DNA of 7,484 nucleotides from Oceanospirillaceae bacterium (lineage in GTDB: Bacteria; Pseudomonadota; Gammaproteobacteria; Pseudomonadales; Balneatricaceae): assembly GCA_003521845.1 (NCBI GenBank), contig DPHB01000004.1:68994-76477 (forward strand), read 5' to 3'. Shown here piece by piece: positions 6,710 through 7,484 of the stretch. The first letter of the stretch is position 1; every line of letters begins with the position of its first letter. The position numbers were made by a program, and so were the translations under genes. The notes under the pieces are model-generated. The model saw only the letters and a list, made by a program, of their open reading frames with translations, was not told the DNA's origin and did not search any database.

Positions 6710-6876
6710 ATTTTTCGCTAATCTACATCGATTGTACAGGCTATTGTTCTGGCAGGGAAACTTCGCTCTTAGTTGTTTTATGTCATCGCTATTCCACACT
6801 GTAAATTAGTGCTTTTTGCTGCTGAGCCCAGTGCAATAATAAATCAATAACAAACTATAAGAGATGCTGAGTCAAA
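6710..6876 (+). promoter_or_regulatory. Long 5' leader of the cold-shock-domain gene
   Basis: About 167 nt without a credible ORF separate the predicted start site from the ATG. E. coli cspA has a leader of similar length (159 nt). GTACAG at 6734-6739, about 25 nt after the predicted start, is the core of the enterobacterial cold box, but only six of eleven cold-box positions match. The leader is AT-rich before the start codon (6836-6860) and has no strong hairpin or Shine-Dalgarno; AAGAGA at 6859-6864 is rather distant. Cold regulation is inferred, not shown. Confidence 0.4.
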
Positions 6877-7320
6877 ATGAGAAAATTGCTGTTGTCATAT
6901 AGCTTTATTGTTAGCCTTGTGGCTGCAATAGCGGCCCCCTATGTTTTAGATAATGTCATTGCTGGCGCTAGTTTGACTAGTTCCGATCAACTACCCGTAG
7001 TCATTGGTGTTTTGTTCGTACTGTTCTGGGTTGCTACCCTAGTCGTTGGTGTTAAATTCGTACCGCAAGGTGATGCAGAAGAAGAGCCTTGGGTAGAAGA
7101 TGAAGATGACCTGAGCCGAGAAGCAGGTACGGTAAAATGGTTTAACGTAACCAAGGGCTTTGGTTTTATCACCCGCGATCAAGGAGATGACGTTTTTGTT
7201 CATTTCCGTTCTATTCGTGGTAAAGGGCATCGCTCTTTGTTAGAAGGTCAGCGTGTGCGGTTTACCGTCACTGAGAGTGATAAAGGTATGCAAGCAGAAG
7301 ATGTTTCTGTAGTAAGCTAA
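6877..7320 (+). CDS. Membrane-anchored cold-shock-domain protein
   Basis: The 147-aa product joins two hydrophobic helices to a C-terminal cold-shock domain. Helix 1 covers about residues 5-23 and helix 2 about 40-61; the N-terminal MRK suggests the N-terminus is inside, so the hairpin would place the C-terminus in the cytoplasm. A very acidic linker follows (66-82, rich in E and D). The cold-shock domain runs from GTVKWFN (84-90) to the C-terminus, with RNP1-like KGFGFI (93-98) and RNP2 VFVHF (106-110), the aromatic nucleic-acid-binding residues intact. It probably binds single-stranded RNA or DNA at the inner membrane face. This is the reverse order of CSD-DUF1294 proteins, where the cold-shock domain comes first. 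I do not recognise a named gene. It appears monocistronic: own promoter upstream, strong terminator 19 nt after the stop. Confidence 0.85.
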   Translation: MRKLLLSYSFIVSLVAAIAAPYVLDNVIAGASLTSSDQLPVVIGVLFVLFWVATLVVGVKFVPQGDAEEEPWVEDEDDLSREAGTVKWFNVTKGFGFITRDQGDDVFVHFRSIRGKGHRSLLEGQRVRFTVTESDKGMQAEDVSVVS

Positions 7321-7339
7321 CCGGCGTTTTTGGATCTAT

Positions 7340-7373
7340 AAAAAGCCACCTTTTTAGGTGGCTTTTTATTTTC
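7340..7373 (+). terminator. Rho-independent terminator after the cold-shock-domain gene
   Basis: AAAAAGCCACCT (7340-7351) pairs perfectly with AGGTGGCTTTTT (7356-7367) around a TTTT loop, and a T-rich tract runs on to 7372. The A-run on the 5' side means it could also work on the other strand. It insulates the tRNA promoter downstream. Confidence 0.93.
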
Positions 7374-7392
7374 TCAATTACGCAAATAATGA

Positions 7393-7421
7393 TTGACAAA
7401 AAGTCGGTAAATCAATAATAT
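7393..7421 (+). promoter_or_regulatory. Promoter of the initiator tRNA gene
   Basis: TTGACA (7393-7398) and TAATAT (7416-7421) are 17 nt apart, with transcription expected near 7428, only a few bases before the tRNA. The upstream stretch from 7363 is AT-rich and could act as an UP element. The bases after the -10 (ACGCACC, 7422-7428) are fairly G+C-rich, as in stringently controlled stable-RNA promoters; that control is inferred. Confidence 0.7.
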
Positions 7422-7435
7422 ACGCACCTCATTGA

Positions 7436-7484
<49 letters not shown>

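Overview
The window is a stretch of an ordinary bacterial chromosome, almost certainly from a gammaproteobacterium. The evidence is a stand-alone RelA of the E. coli type (inactive hydrolase domain, EFDDY synthetase motif), the pairing of rsmJ with slyX, an adenylate kinase whose key residues fall at E. coli numbering, and a bacterial initiator tRNA. Base composition is moderate, roughly half G+C by eye. The gene order adk-tsaB-uppP-rsmJ recalls marine gammaproteobacteria, but I cannot assign a genus from sequence alone.

Layout. (1) 50-3095: relA and mazG overlap by 11 nt and look like one transcription unit; both act on nucleotide signalling or the nucleotide pool. (2) 3096-3367: a 272-nt gene-free interval ending in two large perfect inverted repeats, whose arms can also pair with each other in an alternative way just before adk. 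(3) 3368-4761: adk and tsaB, 17 nt apart and probably cotranscribed. (4) 4850-6414: uppP and rsmJ, overlapping by 19 nt. (5) 6430-6648: slyX on the minus strand, converging on rsmJ with 15 nt between them. (6) 6649-7373: a leader of about 170 nt with a good sigma-70 type promoter, then a gene for a small two-helix membrane protein ending in a cold-shock domain, closed by a clear intrinsic terminator. (7) 7393-7484: a stable-RNA type promoter and the first 49 nt of an initiator tRNA (CAT anticodon), cut by the window end.

Most genes are housekeeping: the stringent response (relA), NTP clean-up (mazG), adenine nucleotide balance (adk), tRNA t6A37 modification (tsaB), undecaprenyl phosphate recycling for the cell wall (uppP) and 16S rRNA methylation (rsmJ). 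I see no phage, transposon, CRISPR array or defence system. The parts most worth a second look are the four-armed leader before adk and the membrane-anchored cold-shock-domain gene with its long leader.
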